Part shown: in pieces, positions 1-10,400 of the stretch
Layout: every line of letters begins with the position of its first letter
Position numbering within the stretch: the first letter of the stretch is position 1
DNA from: Acidobacteriota bacterium
Lineage (GTDB): Bacteria > Acidobacteriota > Blastocatellia > Chloracidobacteriales > Chloracidobacteriaceae
Assembly: GCA_016208495.1 (NCBI GenBank)
Contig: JACQXX010000077.1
Coordinates: forward strand, 1-64,000
DNA length: 64,000 nucleotides
Direction of reading: 5' to 3'
Notes under the pieces: model-generated
The model's database searches: none
Seen by the model: the letters and a program-made list of their open reading frames with translations, nothing else
What the model was told of the DNA's origin: nothing
Translations under genes and position numbers: made by a program

Positions 1-1
1 C

Positions 2-124
2 TTTGCCTGGGAAGACAAATTCAGGCGTGTTCTTCTTCGCTTTGAGCGCTATGCCCAACGTCATTTAGGCTTCAAACTTCTGGCCTTTACCCTCATCAAC
101 TTACGGGAGTTTTGTAAGGCTTAA
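2..124 (+). mobile_element. C-terminal end of an IS5-like DDE transposase (5' part outside the window)
   Basis: An open frame enters from the left edge and reads to a TAA at 122-124. Its roughly 40 residues include FAWEDKFRRVLLRFERYAQ and end LINLREFCKA. This matches the C-terminal signature of IS4/IS5-group transposases: a catalytic-Glu helix region of the form ERTFAWxxKFRRLLxRyER, then HLGFKLLAFTLIN. The rest of the element lies upstream. The same reading frame resumes after the stop, in the interior of an ATPase gene at 146, so the element probably ends between 125 and 145, with its right inverted repeat there. Family assignment is by motif memory; the exact IS group is uncertain. Confidence 0.72.
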
Positions 125-145
125 AACTCGCAACCAGTTCGAGGG

Positions 146-2551
146 ATGGTTCTCTTTATTGATGATTTGCAGTGGGGAGACCTGGATAGTGTGGGATTGT
201 TAAAAGACATTCTACAGCCGCCGGATGCTCCTGGAATGTTGTTTATCGGGGCCTATCGAAGTGAAGAGGTTGAAAGCAGCCAGTTTCTCCAGGGTTTCTT
301 TTCAACTCAAACGGTATTGGACAGGCAATTTCCATATTGGGAAATTGATTTACAACGATTGTCCAGGGTTGAAGCTAAGCAACTAACGACACTCCTGCTC
401 GGAAAGGAAAGCAGTGAACACCAGGTTGAAAAAATTGCCCAGGAATCAGATGGCAGTCCGTTCTTTATCAGTGAACTTACCAAATATCTGATGGAGAAAA
501 ACCTGCTCAATCGACCGGAAGCTGAAAATGAAAAAATGACGCTTGAGCGGGTTATTCGCTCGCAGGTCGAGAGTTTGTCAGCCTCTGCACGCACGTTACT
601 GGAAGTCGTTGCCGTAGCCGGCCAACCAGTTACCCATCAAGTTGCCAAAGAGTCCAGTCATTTGGAAAGCATTGAAAATCTGTTTTCTTATTTGCGCAAC
701 AGTCATTTACTTCGCTCCACCGGCCAAAGCGGCTCTCAGGAGATTGACACCTATCACGATAAAATTCGCGAGGTTGTCACAGGCCATTTAGAACCAGGAT
801 TAGTCAAAACCTATCATCACAGTTTGGGTCAAGCGTTGGAAGGCGCCATAGAGGTTGATTTGGAGCGTCTGGCAAAACATTTCAGGCTCGCCGAAGAACT
901 GGAAAAAGCCTTTGAGTACACGATTCGGGCGGCCAAACAGGCCGAAAAATCGCTGGCATTTGAGCGGGCAGTCGAGCTTTATCGGCAGCTCTCAAGCTTA
1001 AAAGTGACCATTGAGCCGGTGCAAATGAAGGAGATCCAAATCGGGATGGCAAATGCGTTGGCAAATGCCGGGAGAGGTGCTGAAGCAGCCAGGGTATATC
1101 TATCAACTGTAGCTCATTGTAATGGAGCAGAACAATTGCAGTTACAGCGTAAAGCAGCCGAACAGTTTCTTAACGCCGGTCAGATTGAGCACGGGCTGGA
1201 GATCCTCAATCAAGTATTGGAGAAAGTAGGTGAAAAGCTCTCAAAGAATACCTTGCAAAGCCTGGTATCAATTGGAATCGCACGGACAAAACTGTGGTTG
1301 AGAGGGATAAATTACCGGGAAAGATCTGAATCAGAAATCGCACATCAGGAATTACTGCATATCACCGCACTCTTTACTGCCATTGATTCCCTGGTAGGTG
1401 TCAATCCACTCCAGGCATATGATTTGCAGACGAAACATTTTTTACTGGCATTAAAAGCAGGTGAACCCTACCGATTGACCAAAGCCTTGATGTACGAAAG
1501 CATATTTTTAGCCTTTAGCGGAACACGAAAGAACAAAACATCATTAAAATTTATCGAAATGGCTGAGGAGTTAGCTCAACGGATAGCGAACTCAGAATTA
1601 TGTGCCATGGTTCATTTTGGAAGGTGTATGACTTCATTTTCTCAGGGCAACTGGAAAGAGGCATGGCATTCCTTTCGTGTCGGAGAAGAAATTACCCAAA
1701 AAGAATGTATCGGAGAAGATAATGGATCCGCCATACGCGGAATAGAAAACATTGTGACCTGGGGACTAAGATCCCTTTATTATCAGGGAAATGTGAATCA
1801 ATTACTGGAAAAGCTCCCACAGTATCTTGTCAGTGGAAAAGCCAGGGACAATTTATTGATGCTGACAAATTTAGGCACTTATGTTGTCTATCTGAATTAT
1901 TTGGCTGAAGACAAACCGGAAAAAGCCCTGAATGAATTAGAGCACACCAGTAATTTGTGGAGTCAACACAGCTTTCACCTCCACGACTACTGGAAACTAC
2001 TTGGACAGTCTGAAATTGGGCTTTATTGCTCAAATCCAGGCCCAGCCTGGGCAGAAATGAATACCAGATGGCCTCATATTCTGCGTTGGGGAATCCGATC
2101 TATTCAATTGATATTTATCGAGACATTACATTTTCAGGCACGCCTGGCCCTGTCGCTGGCACAACATCAACGACATGCCAGCGGTTTTCTCAAGATTGCC
2201 CAGACGAATGCCAGACGAATAAAGCGGGAAAAAATCGCCTATGGCGATGGCTGGGCAGAGTTGATTTTCGCCGGGGTTGAGGCTACCCGAGGGAGAACCA
2301 CTGCTGCTATCAACCATTTACATTTGGCAGAGACAAAATTGGCCGGGGCCGATATGAAGCTCTATGCCGCTGCTGCAAGCCGCAGACGAGGTGAGTTACT
2401 TGGCGGTGAAGAGGGGAGCGCGTTGATTCAGCAGTCGGAAGAATGGATGACTGGGCAGCACATCAAAAACCCTGCTCGAATGGCTGATATGCTTGCTCCA
2501 GGCAGGTGGAAACCCCCTGGGGCGAACAAACTTTGCGAGCTTGGATTGTAA
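146..2551 (+). CDS. 5'-truncated AAA-type ATPase with TPR-like C-terminal region (multidomain regulator remnant)
   Basis: The 801-residue frame opens directly on a Walker B motif (VLFIDDLQWGDLDS), where a complete protein of this class would be several hundred residues in. A winged-helix-like stretch follows (about residues 130-200), then a long alpha-helical, TPR-like region to the end. This is the central and C-terminal part of the large ATPases often fused to Ser/Thr kinase or adenylate cyclase domains in Acidobacteria (predicted ATPase/PknK-like). The Walker A half is missing, and a transposase tail lies immediately upstream. No ribosome binding site precedes the ATG at a sensible distance. 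I infer that an insertion sequence split the gene and that this 3' part is no longer a functional ATPase, although the frame is still open for 2.4 kb, which suggests a recent event. Confidence 0.7.
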   Translation: MVLFIDDLQWGDLDSVGLLKDILQPPDAPGMLFIGAYRSEEVESSQFLQGFFSTQTVLDRQFPYWEIDLQRLSRVEAKQLTTLLLGKESSEHQVEKIAQESDGSPFFISELTKYLMEKNLLNRPEAENEKMTLERVIRSQVESLSASARTLLEVVAVAGQPVTHQVAKESSHLESIENLFSYLRNSHLLRSTGQSGSQEIDTYHDKIREVVTGHLEPGLVKTYHHSLGQALEGAIEVDLERLAKHFRLAEELEKAFEYTIRAAKQAEKSLAFERAVELYRQLSSLKVTIEPVQMKEIQIGMANALANAGRGAEAARVYLSTVAHCNGAEQLQLQRKAAEQFLNAGQIEHGLEILNQVLEKVGEKLSKNTLQSLVSIGIARTKLWLRGINYRERSESEIAHQELLHITALFTAIDSLVGVNPLQAYDLQTKHFLLALKAGEPYRLTKALMYESIFLAFSGTRKNKTSLKFIEMAEELAQRIANSELCAMVHFGRCMTSFSQGNWKEAWHSFRVGEEITQKECIGEDNGSAIRGIENIVTWGLRSLYYQGNVNQLLEKLPQYLVSGKARDNLLMLTNLGTYVVYLNYLAEDKPEKALNELEHTSNLWSQHSFHLHDYWKLLGQSEIGLYCSNPGPAWAEMNTRWPHILRWGIRSIQLIFIETLHFQARLALSLAQHQRHASGFLKIAQTNARRIKREKIAYGDGWAELIFAGVEATRGRTTAAINHLHLAETKLAGADMKLYAAAASRRRGELLGGEEGSALIQQSEEWMTGQHIKNPARMADMLAPGRWKPPGANKLCELGL

Positions 2552-2560
2552 TACCAGTTT

Positions 2561-2584
2561 GTAGTCAGTAGTCAGTAGTCAGTA
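2561..2584. repeat. Heptamer array, unit GTAGTCA (about 3.4 copies)
   Basis: GTAGTCA repeats in tandem just after the truncated ATPase gene. The same unit recurs at 45815-45836, next to a foldback element. The rest of 2585-2800 is AT-rich and non-coding and contains a short AAAAACACG repeat near 2690-2715. Confidence 0.85.
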
Positions 2585-2801
2585 ATTCACTAAGTTTATT
2601 TGATTGAACTATTTGACTGTTTTCTAATACAAAGGTCTCATTGCAAATTGGTAAGTACCTTACCGAAAATTTCCAGACATTTTAACCACGAAAAACACGA
2701 AAAACACGAAAAAGATCAAACACTTACCAAACCCAATATCTTCGGGAAACTTATGACAAGGTACTTATAACAGTTGAGAAAGGTGACAATTTGAGAATTC
2801 A

Positions 2802-2877
2802 TCACTTTGTCACCTTGTCACCCTGTCACCTTGTCACCTTGTCACCCTGTCACCCTGTCACCTTGTCACCTTGTCAT
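2802..2877. repeat. Octamer array, unit TCACCTTG/TCACCCTG (about 9 copies)
   Basis: Nine consecutive 8-bp units alternate between TCACCTTG and TCACCCTG and end in TCATCTG. The same family occurs at 36943-36993, 62386-62434 and 62514-62553. There are no unique spacers, so it is a simple tandem array rather than CRISPR. It ends exactly where homology to an NHL-repeat gene begins on the minus strand. Confidence 0.9.
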
Positions 2878-3410
2878 CTGATCTTGATGGTGCCCGGACC
2901 CCTGGCCTACCCCAGATCCGGTGGTTGCTGATTGGGGTGGGTTCGGTGTACCGGCAACCAATGTCCATGCCCCTCCCGGCAATTTCCTGGCCTGAACCCG
3001 GTTGTTGGCCGTGTCGCCCACCACCAGAGTCATTCCTCCGGCAAACATTCCGGTGGTAAACCCTGCAAATACCACTCCTTCCGGATTCCGAAATTGCCCG
3101 GCGAGTCCTCCAATGCCCGACCCGGTTCCACCATATGTTATGGCCAGCCCGGCATTGCCCCCGGCAAACTGGAGAATCCGATTATTTCCGGTGTCGGCTA
3201 CATAGAGCCTTCCAGCAGCGTCAATCTTAATCCCCTGCGGAGCACTGACCTTGTGAACGCCGTTCCCGCCGTTGCTACGTTGGCAATCCGCAACACCCGG
3301 CTGTCTCCGGCATCGGTGACAAAGAGCCGGAAGGTCAAATCGACAATCAGTCCCAGTGGCGTTTCCGTTGGTCGCCGGGCTATAAACGACCTGTGCCCGA
3401 ACAAATTGCC
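2878..3410 (-). pseudogene. Frameshifted fragment of an NHL-repeat protein gene
   Basis: Minus-strand translation in shifting frames gives NHL propeller blades, for example LYVADTGNNRILQFAGG at about 3150-3210 and LVVGDTANNRVQA at about 2998-3040, with FRLFVTDAGDSRVLRI near 3290-3340 in another frame. Blade order and wording match the C-terminal blades of the intact gene at 7447-10698 (FRLFVTDESNSRILRI, LYVADTGNSRILRW, LVVGDTSNNRIQ). At least one frameshift near 3255-3270 separates the blades, and no start or signal peptide is present. Nucleotide similarity to the intact gene is clear but well below identity, so this is an old paralogue remnant and not a fresh duplication. Confidence 0.8.
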
Positions 3411-3484
3411 CAAAACTGCGATGGAATGTATTCGTCCCACCCTGACAAGTTGAGAGTTGTGATCGATAAAGTCAATGCATCTCC

Positions 3485-3512
3485 TTGTGACAAAGGGAAA
3501 GAAGGGTATAAT
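3485..3512 (+). promoter_or_regulatory. Sigma70-type promoter of the restriction-modification gene
   Basis: TTGTGA at 3485-3490 and a perfect TATAAT at 3507-3512 are separated by 16 bp. Transcription would begin near 3519. That excludes the in-frame ATG at 3475 and supports the TTG start at 3547, which has AAGGGAG at 3532-3538, 8 bp upstream. Confidence 0.7.
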
Positions 3513-3546
3513 CCGCAAGTTCAATCAATCCAAGGGAGTAACCATT

Positions 3547-6500
3547 TTGTCACGAAAAACAGCTTCTTCGGAACGTCAGCACGAAGTCACCTTTTGCAAT
3601 ACTGTCACGAAATGGGCGGTTGGGTTGTTTGCCCGACACCCGGCACTCCCATTTGGAGATGCCTCGATTGAAGAATATGGACAAGGCAGCCTGCAACGGC
3701 AGGATTTGCGTTTTTACGAACGCGGTCAGGGTACTGAAGAACGCGGGCGACTCGCTCTCTGCGGCGAAGTCAAACTCCCCGGTACCATTCAAGGCAAATC
3801 ACCTTTCTTCCCAAGCCTCCTTGAAGATGCCTTTGGGAAAGCGACCAGGGTTGGATGTCGTTATTTTTTCACCTGGAACATCGAACACCTCGCCCTCTTT
3901 GATTGTTCGTTATGGGACAAACCTTTGCACGAACGATGTATCGGCGAGTGGAAACTGGGCCTGCAACTGGACCGCTCGGAACAGGTTACACGAGCAGAGG
4001 TGGTTGCCAAACTGCGTGATGAATTCCTGCCGAAATTTCTGACTGACTTTGCGGAAATATTGACCGGACGCCGTGAAAATTTTGCCCTGCCGCCATCGGA
4101 TTTTTACATTTCGGTTCTGGAGACACATATTGCCGGTCCCTTGGGTCCGGTTCGCGAGTTGAGAGACTACTTGAGTCTGCGAGCTGACAGCGATTCGGCT
4201 TTCGATTCCCGATTGCGGGAATGGATGACGAGCGAGCAACAATGGAACTTTGACCGCAACGACTTAAATTCATGGCGCGAAGCGGTTGACCGTGCCGCGC
4301 GAACCATGGCGTATGTACTGAGCAACCGGATCCTCTTTTACCAGGCGGTACGAGCCAGAAATGCATTGCCCGAACTGCATTTTCCGTCAACTGCCGATAC
4401 GTCCTTAAAAGCGCTTCGCTATTTGTGCAAACGATTCCGGGAAGCGGTTGAAGTGACCGGCGACTACGAACCGGTATTTTTTCCGAACGACAGTCGTCTT
4501 GAAACGGAGGAACAGAGGGAATGGGCGGCTCTGACGGCGCTTTCCGGCACACATTCGCTTGAAGCCTGGAACAGCTTCATTACAGCGGTTGAAAAGTTCA
4601 ATTTCAAGGAGATTCCCAGCGATATTCTCGGTGGAGTCTTCCAAAAGCTCATCAGTCCGGAAGAGCGGCATAAGTTCGGCCAGCATTACACCGATGAAGA
4701 TATTGTGGATGTCATCAATGCCTTCTGTATCCGCAAGGCCGAAGATATCGTCTTTGACCCGGCCTGCGGGAGCGGCAGCTTTCTGGTTCGCGCCTACTAT
4801 CGCAAAAACCATTTAAACCCGACCCTCGGCAACCAGATTTTGTTGGAAGGTCTCTACGGATGCGACATCAATCCTTTTCCGGCACATTTGGCAACGCTCA
4901 ATCTGGCGGCCCGCCACATTTCGAACGAACAAAATTATCCCCGAATCGCCCGGAAGAATTTTTTTGCCGTTCCAACCGATGCCGATTTCTGCCGGCTTCC
5001 AACCGGGTTCACCGATGCCGACAAAAAACCCGAATACCAATCAATCAAAATTCCTCTTTTGGATGCCGTGGTCGGAAATCCTCCCTATGTTCGACACGAA
5101 GCCATTCCCCAATCGGGAGCCACAAAGTTTGTAGACCAAACCAAAAACTATATTCACCAGGTGGCGGCCAAATCACGGCTTCCGGGCGACTTTTCCAAAC
5201 AAAGCGATTTGCATGTCTACTTTTGGCCGGTCGCTGCCCAGTATTTGCGGGAAGACGGGTGGTTCGGATTTTTAACCTCTTCAAGCTGGCTGGATGTCCG
5301 GTATGGATTTGCCCTTCAAAGCTGGATACTTCAACATTTTCGGATTGTAGCGATTTTGGAAAGCACCAATGAACCCTGGTTTGAGGATGCACGTGTCAAA
5401 ACCTGCGTCACCATTTTGCAACGGTGCAAAGACCCGAAAAAACGGGACGACAATCTGGTTCGATTTGTCCGCCTGACGAAACCGATTGCGGAACTGCTTG
5501 GGCCTCGCGCCGATGAAGTGCAACGCCAAAAAGCCGCCGAAGCCTTGCGCGACTCGATTTTACAAACCAAAAAGGATACCCATACCGAACGAATGCGCAT
5601 CCTGCTCAAAAAACAGGGTGATTTGTGGACGGACGGCCTTTCGGTGGCTGAAATGTTTGAGCGCCTCAAACACAGCGGCGCGGAACTTGAAGAGGACAAT
5701 GAACCGGAAAACCCTGTGAAACTCCGTAAAGGCCGCAAAGCGCCGGGTTCCGCCTCTCTTCCCCCAACCTCGCCTGAAGGTGACGGAACCTCATCGCGGG
5801 CTTATGGAGGCGGGAAATGGGGACGCTACCTGCGGGCACCCGATTTGTATTTTGACCTCATGCGCGAATTCGGAAGCCGGTTTGTCCGTTTGGGAGACGT
5901 GGCTACCATCCGGTTTGGCATTAAAAGCGGCTGTGATGATTTCTTTATGCCGCGCAATGTGAGCGCCAAAGTGCTGGAGCAGTATCCGACCGACTCGGGC
6001 TGGAACAACGCCCCACTGATGCAGGGCTGCCAGCGAACCGATGTTGAGAATGGAAAAGTGGTCATTGTCGAATGCGGCGACGGCACCTGGCATCCGATTG
6101 AGGCGCAGTTTGTTCGCCCTGAAGTGCATAACCTGATGAGAATTGACCGTCCAATCGTAACGCCCGAGCAACTTGACCGGGTTGTGTTGTGGGTCAATCA
6201 ACCATTGGAAGAATTGAAAGATACGCTTGTCCACCAATTCATTACTTGGGGAAGCACGCAAACATTCGCTTCAAGCAAATCAAAAGCGGTTCCTGTTCCG
6301 GAACGCGCAACCTGTGCGGGGCGATCACTTTGGTACGATGTAACTGGACTAAAACCAGGAATCGGGTTTTGGCCGATGGCACAACAATATAGACACATCA
6401 TCCCAGCGAATCCATTTCAATTGGTTTGCAATCACAATTTATTTGATTTGCACGCACCAAATCTTGAACTTCAGACAGCACAAGCGTTAATGGCAATTCT

Positions 6501-7395
6501 GAACTCAACGTTGGTTGCATTTTTCAAAACGTTCTATGGTCGGTATGCCGGAACGGAAGGCAATTTGAAGACTGAAGTGGTGGATGTTGTCTTGCTGGAA
6601 ATCCCGGACCCTCACTGTACCACGCAAGCCATCACACAACGTCTGAAATCGGCATTCGCACGAATGCAAAAACGTGAAGTAACCCATTTGCTGGAAGAAA
6701 CTTTCCGCAATTGTAAAAACGCGACCGCCATTCGCGAAATAGCGCAACTTCCCCTTGGTCTTCCGCTTGAGCTTCAACATCCGGACCGGCGTGAATTGGA
6801 TGATGCCGTTTTTGAACTGCTTGGGGTTGCCGATGCTTCCCGTCGCCGTCAATTGCTGGACAAACTCTATGAAGAAGTAACACGCTTTTTCCGTGCCGTT
6901 CGCATTGTCGAAGTCCAAAAAATGGAGCAGCGCAAAGGTGGAGGACGGACCAATGTTTCTGCCAACGATTTGGCGGAAGAAGCCTGGAAGCAGCTTGACG
7001 TGGATTTTCAAACTCCGCTGGCTCAATGGATCCAACGTGCCAACCCTACCGCAAAAACAGTCGAACTTCCCACTGGAGCCGTCCGGTTGCCACCCGCAGA
7101 TAATTTTCTGGAATCAACCACGCTTTCTTTTGGGAAAAAGCCGGTTGTCCGGCTGGAATGCAAAAGTCGGGCGGAAGTGGAATTGCTTTTTGGTCTGGCT
7201 CATGAAGGAATCCGTGGAAAAGTCACCATTCCGGATTCCGAAGCAGGCTGTAAGGAAATAGTCGATAGAATGCGTCTTCGCATGCAACAGGCCAGAGAAG
7301 CCATTAATGAGCAAGTTGGAAACTATGCCGGATCCGACAAAATGCGTGAACAAGTCGCCCGAATTTTGTGGCAATGGTTTATTCACGGCAAATAA
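3547..7395 (+). CDS. Single-chain type IIG-like restriction enzyme / N6-adenine DNA methyltransferase
   Basis: The product of about 1282 residues combines cleavage, methylation and target recognition in one chain. Seen, numbered from the TTG start: an N-terminal nuclease-like segment with GEVK at 73-76 and a downstream FFTW core strand, which could be a PD-(D/E)XK fold; a helical linker; the methyltransferase with FGQHYT, motif I DPACGSGSF at about 404-412 and motif IV NPPY at 511-514; and a TaqI/Eco57I-like specificity region beginning at GKWGRYLRAPDLYFDL (about 750). NPPY with DPACGSGSF is the N6-adenine class. The TTG start is chosen from the RBS and promoter described separately. No partner specificity, restriction or BREX/DISARM genes lie beside it. 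It sits between a decayed and an intact NHL gene, consistent with acquisition as a defence cassette. Cleavage activity is inferred; a methyltransferase-only role remains possible. Confidence 0.85.
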   Translation: MSRKTASSERQHEVTFCNTVTKWAVGLFARHPALPFGDASIEEYGQGSLQRQDLRFYERGQGTEERGRLALCGEVKLPGTIQGKSPFFPSLLEDAFGKATRVGCRYFFTWNIEHLALFDCSLWDKPLHERCIGEWKLGLQLDRSEQVTRAEVVAKLRDEFLPKFLTDFAEILTGRRENFALPPSDFYISVLETHIAGPLGPVRELRDYLSLRADSDSAFDSRLREWMTSEQQWNFDRNDLNSWREAVDRAARTMAYVLSNRILFYQAVRARNALPELHFPSTADTSLKALRYLCKRFREAVEVTGDYEPVFFPNDSRLETEEQREWAALTALSGTHSLEAWNSFITAVEKFNFKEIPSDILGGVFQKLISPEERHKFGQHYTDEDIVDVINAFCIRKAEDIVFDPACGSGSFLVRAYYRKNHLNPTLGNQILLEGLYGCDINPFPAHLATLNLAARHISNEQNYPRIARKNFFAVPTDADFCRLPTGFTDADKKPEYQSIKIPLLDAVVGNPPYVRHEAIPQSGATKFVDQTKNYIHQVAAKSRLPGDFSKQSDLHVYFWPVAAQYLREDGWFGFLTSSSWLDVRYGFALQSWILQHFRIVAILESTNEPWFEDARVKTCVTILQRCKDPKKRDDNLVRFVRLTKPIAELLGPRADEVQRQKAAEALRDSILQTKKDTHTERMRILLKKQGDLWTDGLSVAEMFERLKHSGAELEEDNEPENPVKLRKGRKAPGSASLPPTSPEGDGTSSRAYGGGKWGRYLRAPDLYFDLMREFGSRFVRLGDVATIRFGIKSGCDDFFMPRNVSAKVLEQYPTDSGWNNAPLMQGCQRTDVENGKVVIVECGDGTWHPIEAQFVRPEVHNLMRIDRPIVTPEQLDRVVLWVNQPLEELKDTLVHQFITWGSTQTFASSKSKAVPVPERATCAGRSLWYDVTGLKPGIGFWPMAQQYRHIIPANPFQLVCNHNLFDLHAPNLELQTAQALMAILNSTLVAFFKTFYGRYAGTEGNLKTEVVDVVLLEIPDPHCTTQAITQRLKSAFARMQKREVTHLLEETFRNCKNATAIREIAQLPLGLPLELQHPDRRELDDAVFELLGVADASRRRQLLDKLYEEVTRFFRAVRIVEVQKMEQRKGGGRTNVSANDLAEEAWKQLDVDFQTPLAQWIQRANPTAKTVELPTGAVRLPPADNFLESTTLSFGKKPVVRLECKSRAEVELLFGLAHEGIRGKVTIPDSEAGCKEIVDRMRLRMQQAREAINEQVGNYAGSDKMREQVARILWQWFIHGK

Positions 7396-7446
7396 ATGGG
7401 TTCGGCATTTTGCACGCATCCGTCATCCGTGAAGGAACAAATGCTC

Positions 7447-10400
7447 CTACCGGATTTTGGACGGTGCTCGGAACTGGCCCACCCCAGAGCCGACACCGTT
7501 GGGAGCACCGACCAGCATCCAACCGCCAGTCGGGACAAACCGTCCCTGGATGCGGTTATTTGAGGTATCGCCCACCACCAGCAACGGTCCACCGGAAAAT
7601 GGTCCGGTGGTAAATTCACTCACCGTAACACCTTCAGGCCGGTTGACCTGACCCAAACCTGAACCAGTCAGCGCCAGCGTCGTGCTGTTATTCGGATTGG
7701 CGTTGATCCACCGCAAGATTCGGGAATTCCCAGTATCAGCCACATAGAGGTTGCCATCTTCATCAAGGGCCACTCCCTGCGGATTTCTGACTTTGTTCGA
7801 GGCTGATCCAATCGTGGCAATGATGACACCTGAGGTCGAAGTTATCACCGTGTTGGCGTTGTTGATGCGCAAAATACGACTGTTGGATTCATCGGTGACA
7901 AACAGCCGGAACGTGGCATCCACGGCCAGACCACGCGGGCTACCAACCTGACCGCTGGCGGCCCCGTTGGAGGCGATGATCACTGCATTTCCAGGTAGCC
8001 CTCCATCAAACCGCATCACTCGCCCATTGCCGGTGTCTGAAACATACAGATTTCCATCAGCGTCAATGACCAGCCCCTGTGGTGACCGCACCTGATTTGA
8101 TCCTGACCCAATCGTGGCAAAATTGGCCCAGGTCATTCCGCTGTCGGTTGACCATTGAATGCGGTTATTGCCGGTGTCGGCGACATAGATCCGGTTATTC
8201 ACGTCAAAAGTGACGGCTTCGGGCAATCGGAACTGACCATTTCCAGAACCCACCGTCCCAACTCCAACAAGGGACCAGACCATGCCATCAAACATTTGAA
8301 CCCGGTTATTACTGGTGTCGGCGACATACAGGCTGGGGCAGGTGGTGCAGGGTGTGATGCAACAGGTTGGTCCCGGTGTCCCCAGTGTGAAGTCGTAGGT
8401 CAGCGTTCCCAAATCAGTGGTGCTATCCTGACATTGGAGCGAGGCGGTCAGCATATCGCCGCAGGTCCCTGTTGCTGTAAAAGTAAACTCAGCACAAACG
8501 GCAGAGCCTCCGGCAATAACCACTCCATAGAGTTGTGGATTTGGCGCCTGAATATCGGTCACGCCGCCCGTGGCCTGTAACGTGCCCATCAGCGCTGAGG
8601 TATTTGCGCTTCCGATATTTTGAATACACAAACTGACGGTCACCGTCTCACCGGGGTCAATGGCGCCGTTTCCTGGGTTACAGCCTTCGGTGACAATGGT
8701 GGCGCCGGCGGCGACAAGCTCGGGAACCTTACACTTGCCCCCAGTGCCGGCATTAAAAATGGCCTGAATTTCTGAAGCACCCAGCGCCCGGTTAAAGATT
8801 TCAACTTCATCAATCAATCCAGGGAAAGTATTCCCACAGGTGCCCGAGGCCCCGATTTCAAGCGGAGCGGCATTGGTTGGCCCCAGCGTACCGCCAGCGT
8901 TGGTGTTGGCGGCTTCGGTGCCATTGATATAAAAGCGCCAGGTCGTTCCATCAAACGTGGCTGCCAGATGCGTCCAGGTATCAAGCGGCAAGCTGACATT
9001 GGTATTGACTCCAGATCCGGTATCTCCGGCAAAGTACAAACCGCGGGTGGCGTCCTGACCAAGTTGATAGTTGATGCTGCCACAAGCCGTTTGTTTTCCA
9101 AGCAGATACATCACCGGATTGGCCGCCGTTCGAAAGACCCACATATCAACCGTAATCGGACCGGTTGGGCTAAAATCAAGATTGGCCGCATCAGGTACGT
9201 TGACGAAATCATCAACCCCATCGAGGCTAAATGCCTGGCCGACAAAGCCAGGGGCAAAACCAGCGCCATTCTGCACGCTGCCAGGGTTGCCATCTTCAAT
9301 ATCGCCAGCATTGCCATCACCGGGAAACCAGCTCACTAAATTTGCAGGTGCTGGTGTGCAGAGCGGTTCACAGGCATCAAGCAAGCCATCGCTATCGGTG
9401 TCGGCCAGCGCCGTTGTCTGGAATGGCGCAAAATCAAGGTTGGCCGCGCCCACCCCGGCGATCCGATCTCCCGTCCCACCTGGATTCCCGGCCACCGTCG
9501 GCCCGGTGGCATTTCCCCACCAGTTATTTTCAACATCAATGAGTTCGACACCGGTGTAGCGGGCACCGGCAAAATTGCCTGAGATATTGTTGGTGTTGGT
9601 ATGGTTGGTGGCAATGGAGCCGACGACTTGAGTGGCACTAAAAGTAATGCCACCACCAGCCGTATCGCCCGAATTTTGGGTAAAGCCGTTATTTGTAAAA
9701 GTGTTGCAGGTAATGGTGCAGTTCTGGGCGCCACGATCTGCCCCCATATTTCCAAATGAAGTCAACGCCAGGCCGCTCCGGCCATTGTTATGAAACACGT
9801 TGCCGGTAATCAGGGTGTTTTGAATGCCGCCCTGTAAGCCGTCGAATCCACTATTCTGAAACGTGTTCCCACGAATAGTCCCGAACTCAAATGCCCGACT
9901 GCCCAAATTCATCCCCGTTTGAATATCCGTGATCAAATTTCCACCAATCAATGGTGACCGGGTGGCGCTCAGACCGACATTGTGATTGCCATCCACAAAG
10001 AACCCCGTCGCCGTGGGACCAGTTCGGATGATGTTACTGGTAAAGCGGAAGCCATCGAAATTATCCGTGTCGAGATGAAACAACCCGCCACTCCCGGTCT
10101 TTGATGTCCCATCAATCACATTCTGGTTCACAGTAATGTCAATGCCGGTATCGTTGAGAAAAATCCCGTTGCCGGTAAAACCAGCAACGTGGTTGTTGAG
10201 GAGGCGAATGCGATCAATCGGCCCTGAGCTAGACTCAACAGCCCGATTTCCACCCTGAAAAGCAAATCCATTGATGATGGCGCCGGCAGCTCCGGTTTGA
10301 AGTTGGATCAGAGTGCCGCTCCCGGCAGTGATAATAGATTCAACCGCCGGGTTGGGGGCACCGACGACACGTCCTCGGGCATCCACACCGGCTTGCGCGC

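Noticed and set aside
2802-2877. Octamer array resembling a CRISPR array
   Set aside because: Units are 8 bp and directly adjacent with no unique spacers, and no cas genes are present.
3547-7395. PglX (BREX) or DrmMI (DISARM) methyltransferase
   Set aside because: No brxA/B/C/L, pglZ, drmA/B/C or similar genes flank it, and it carries its own N-terminal nuclease-like segment.
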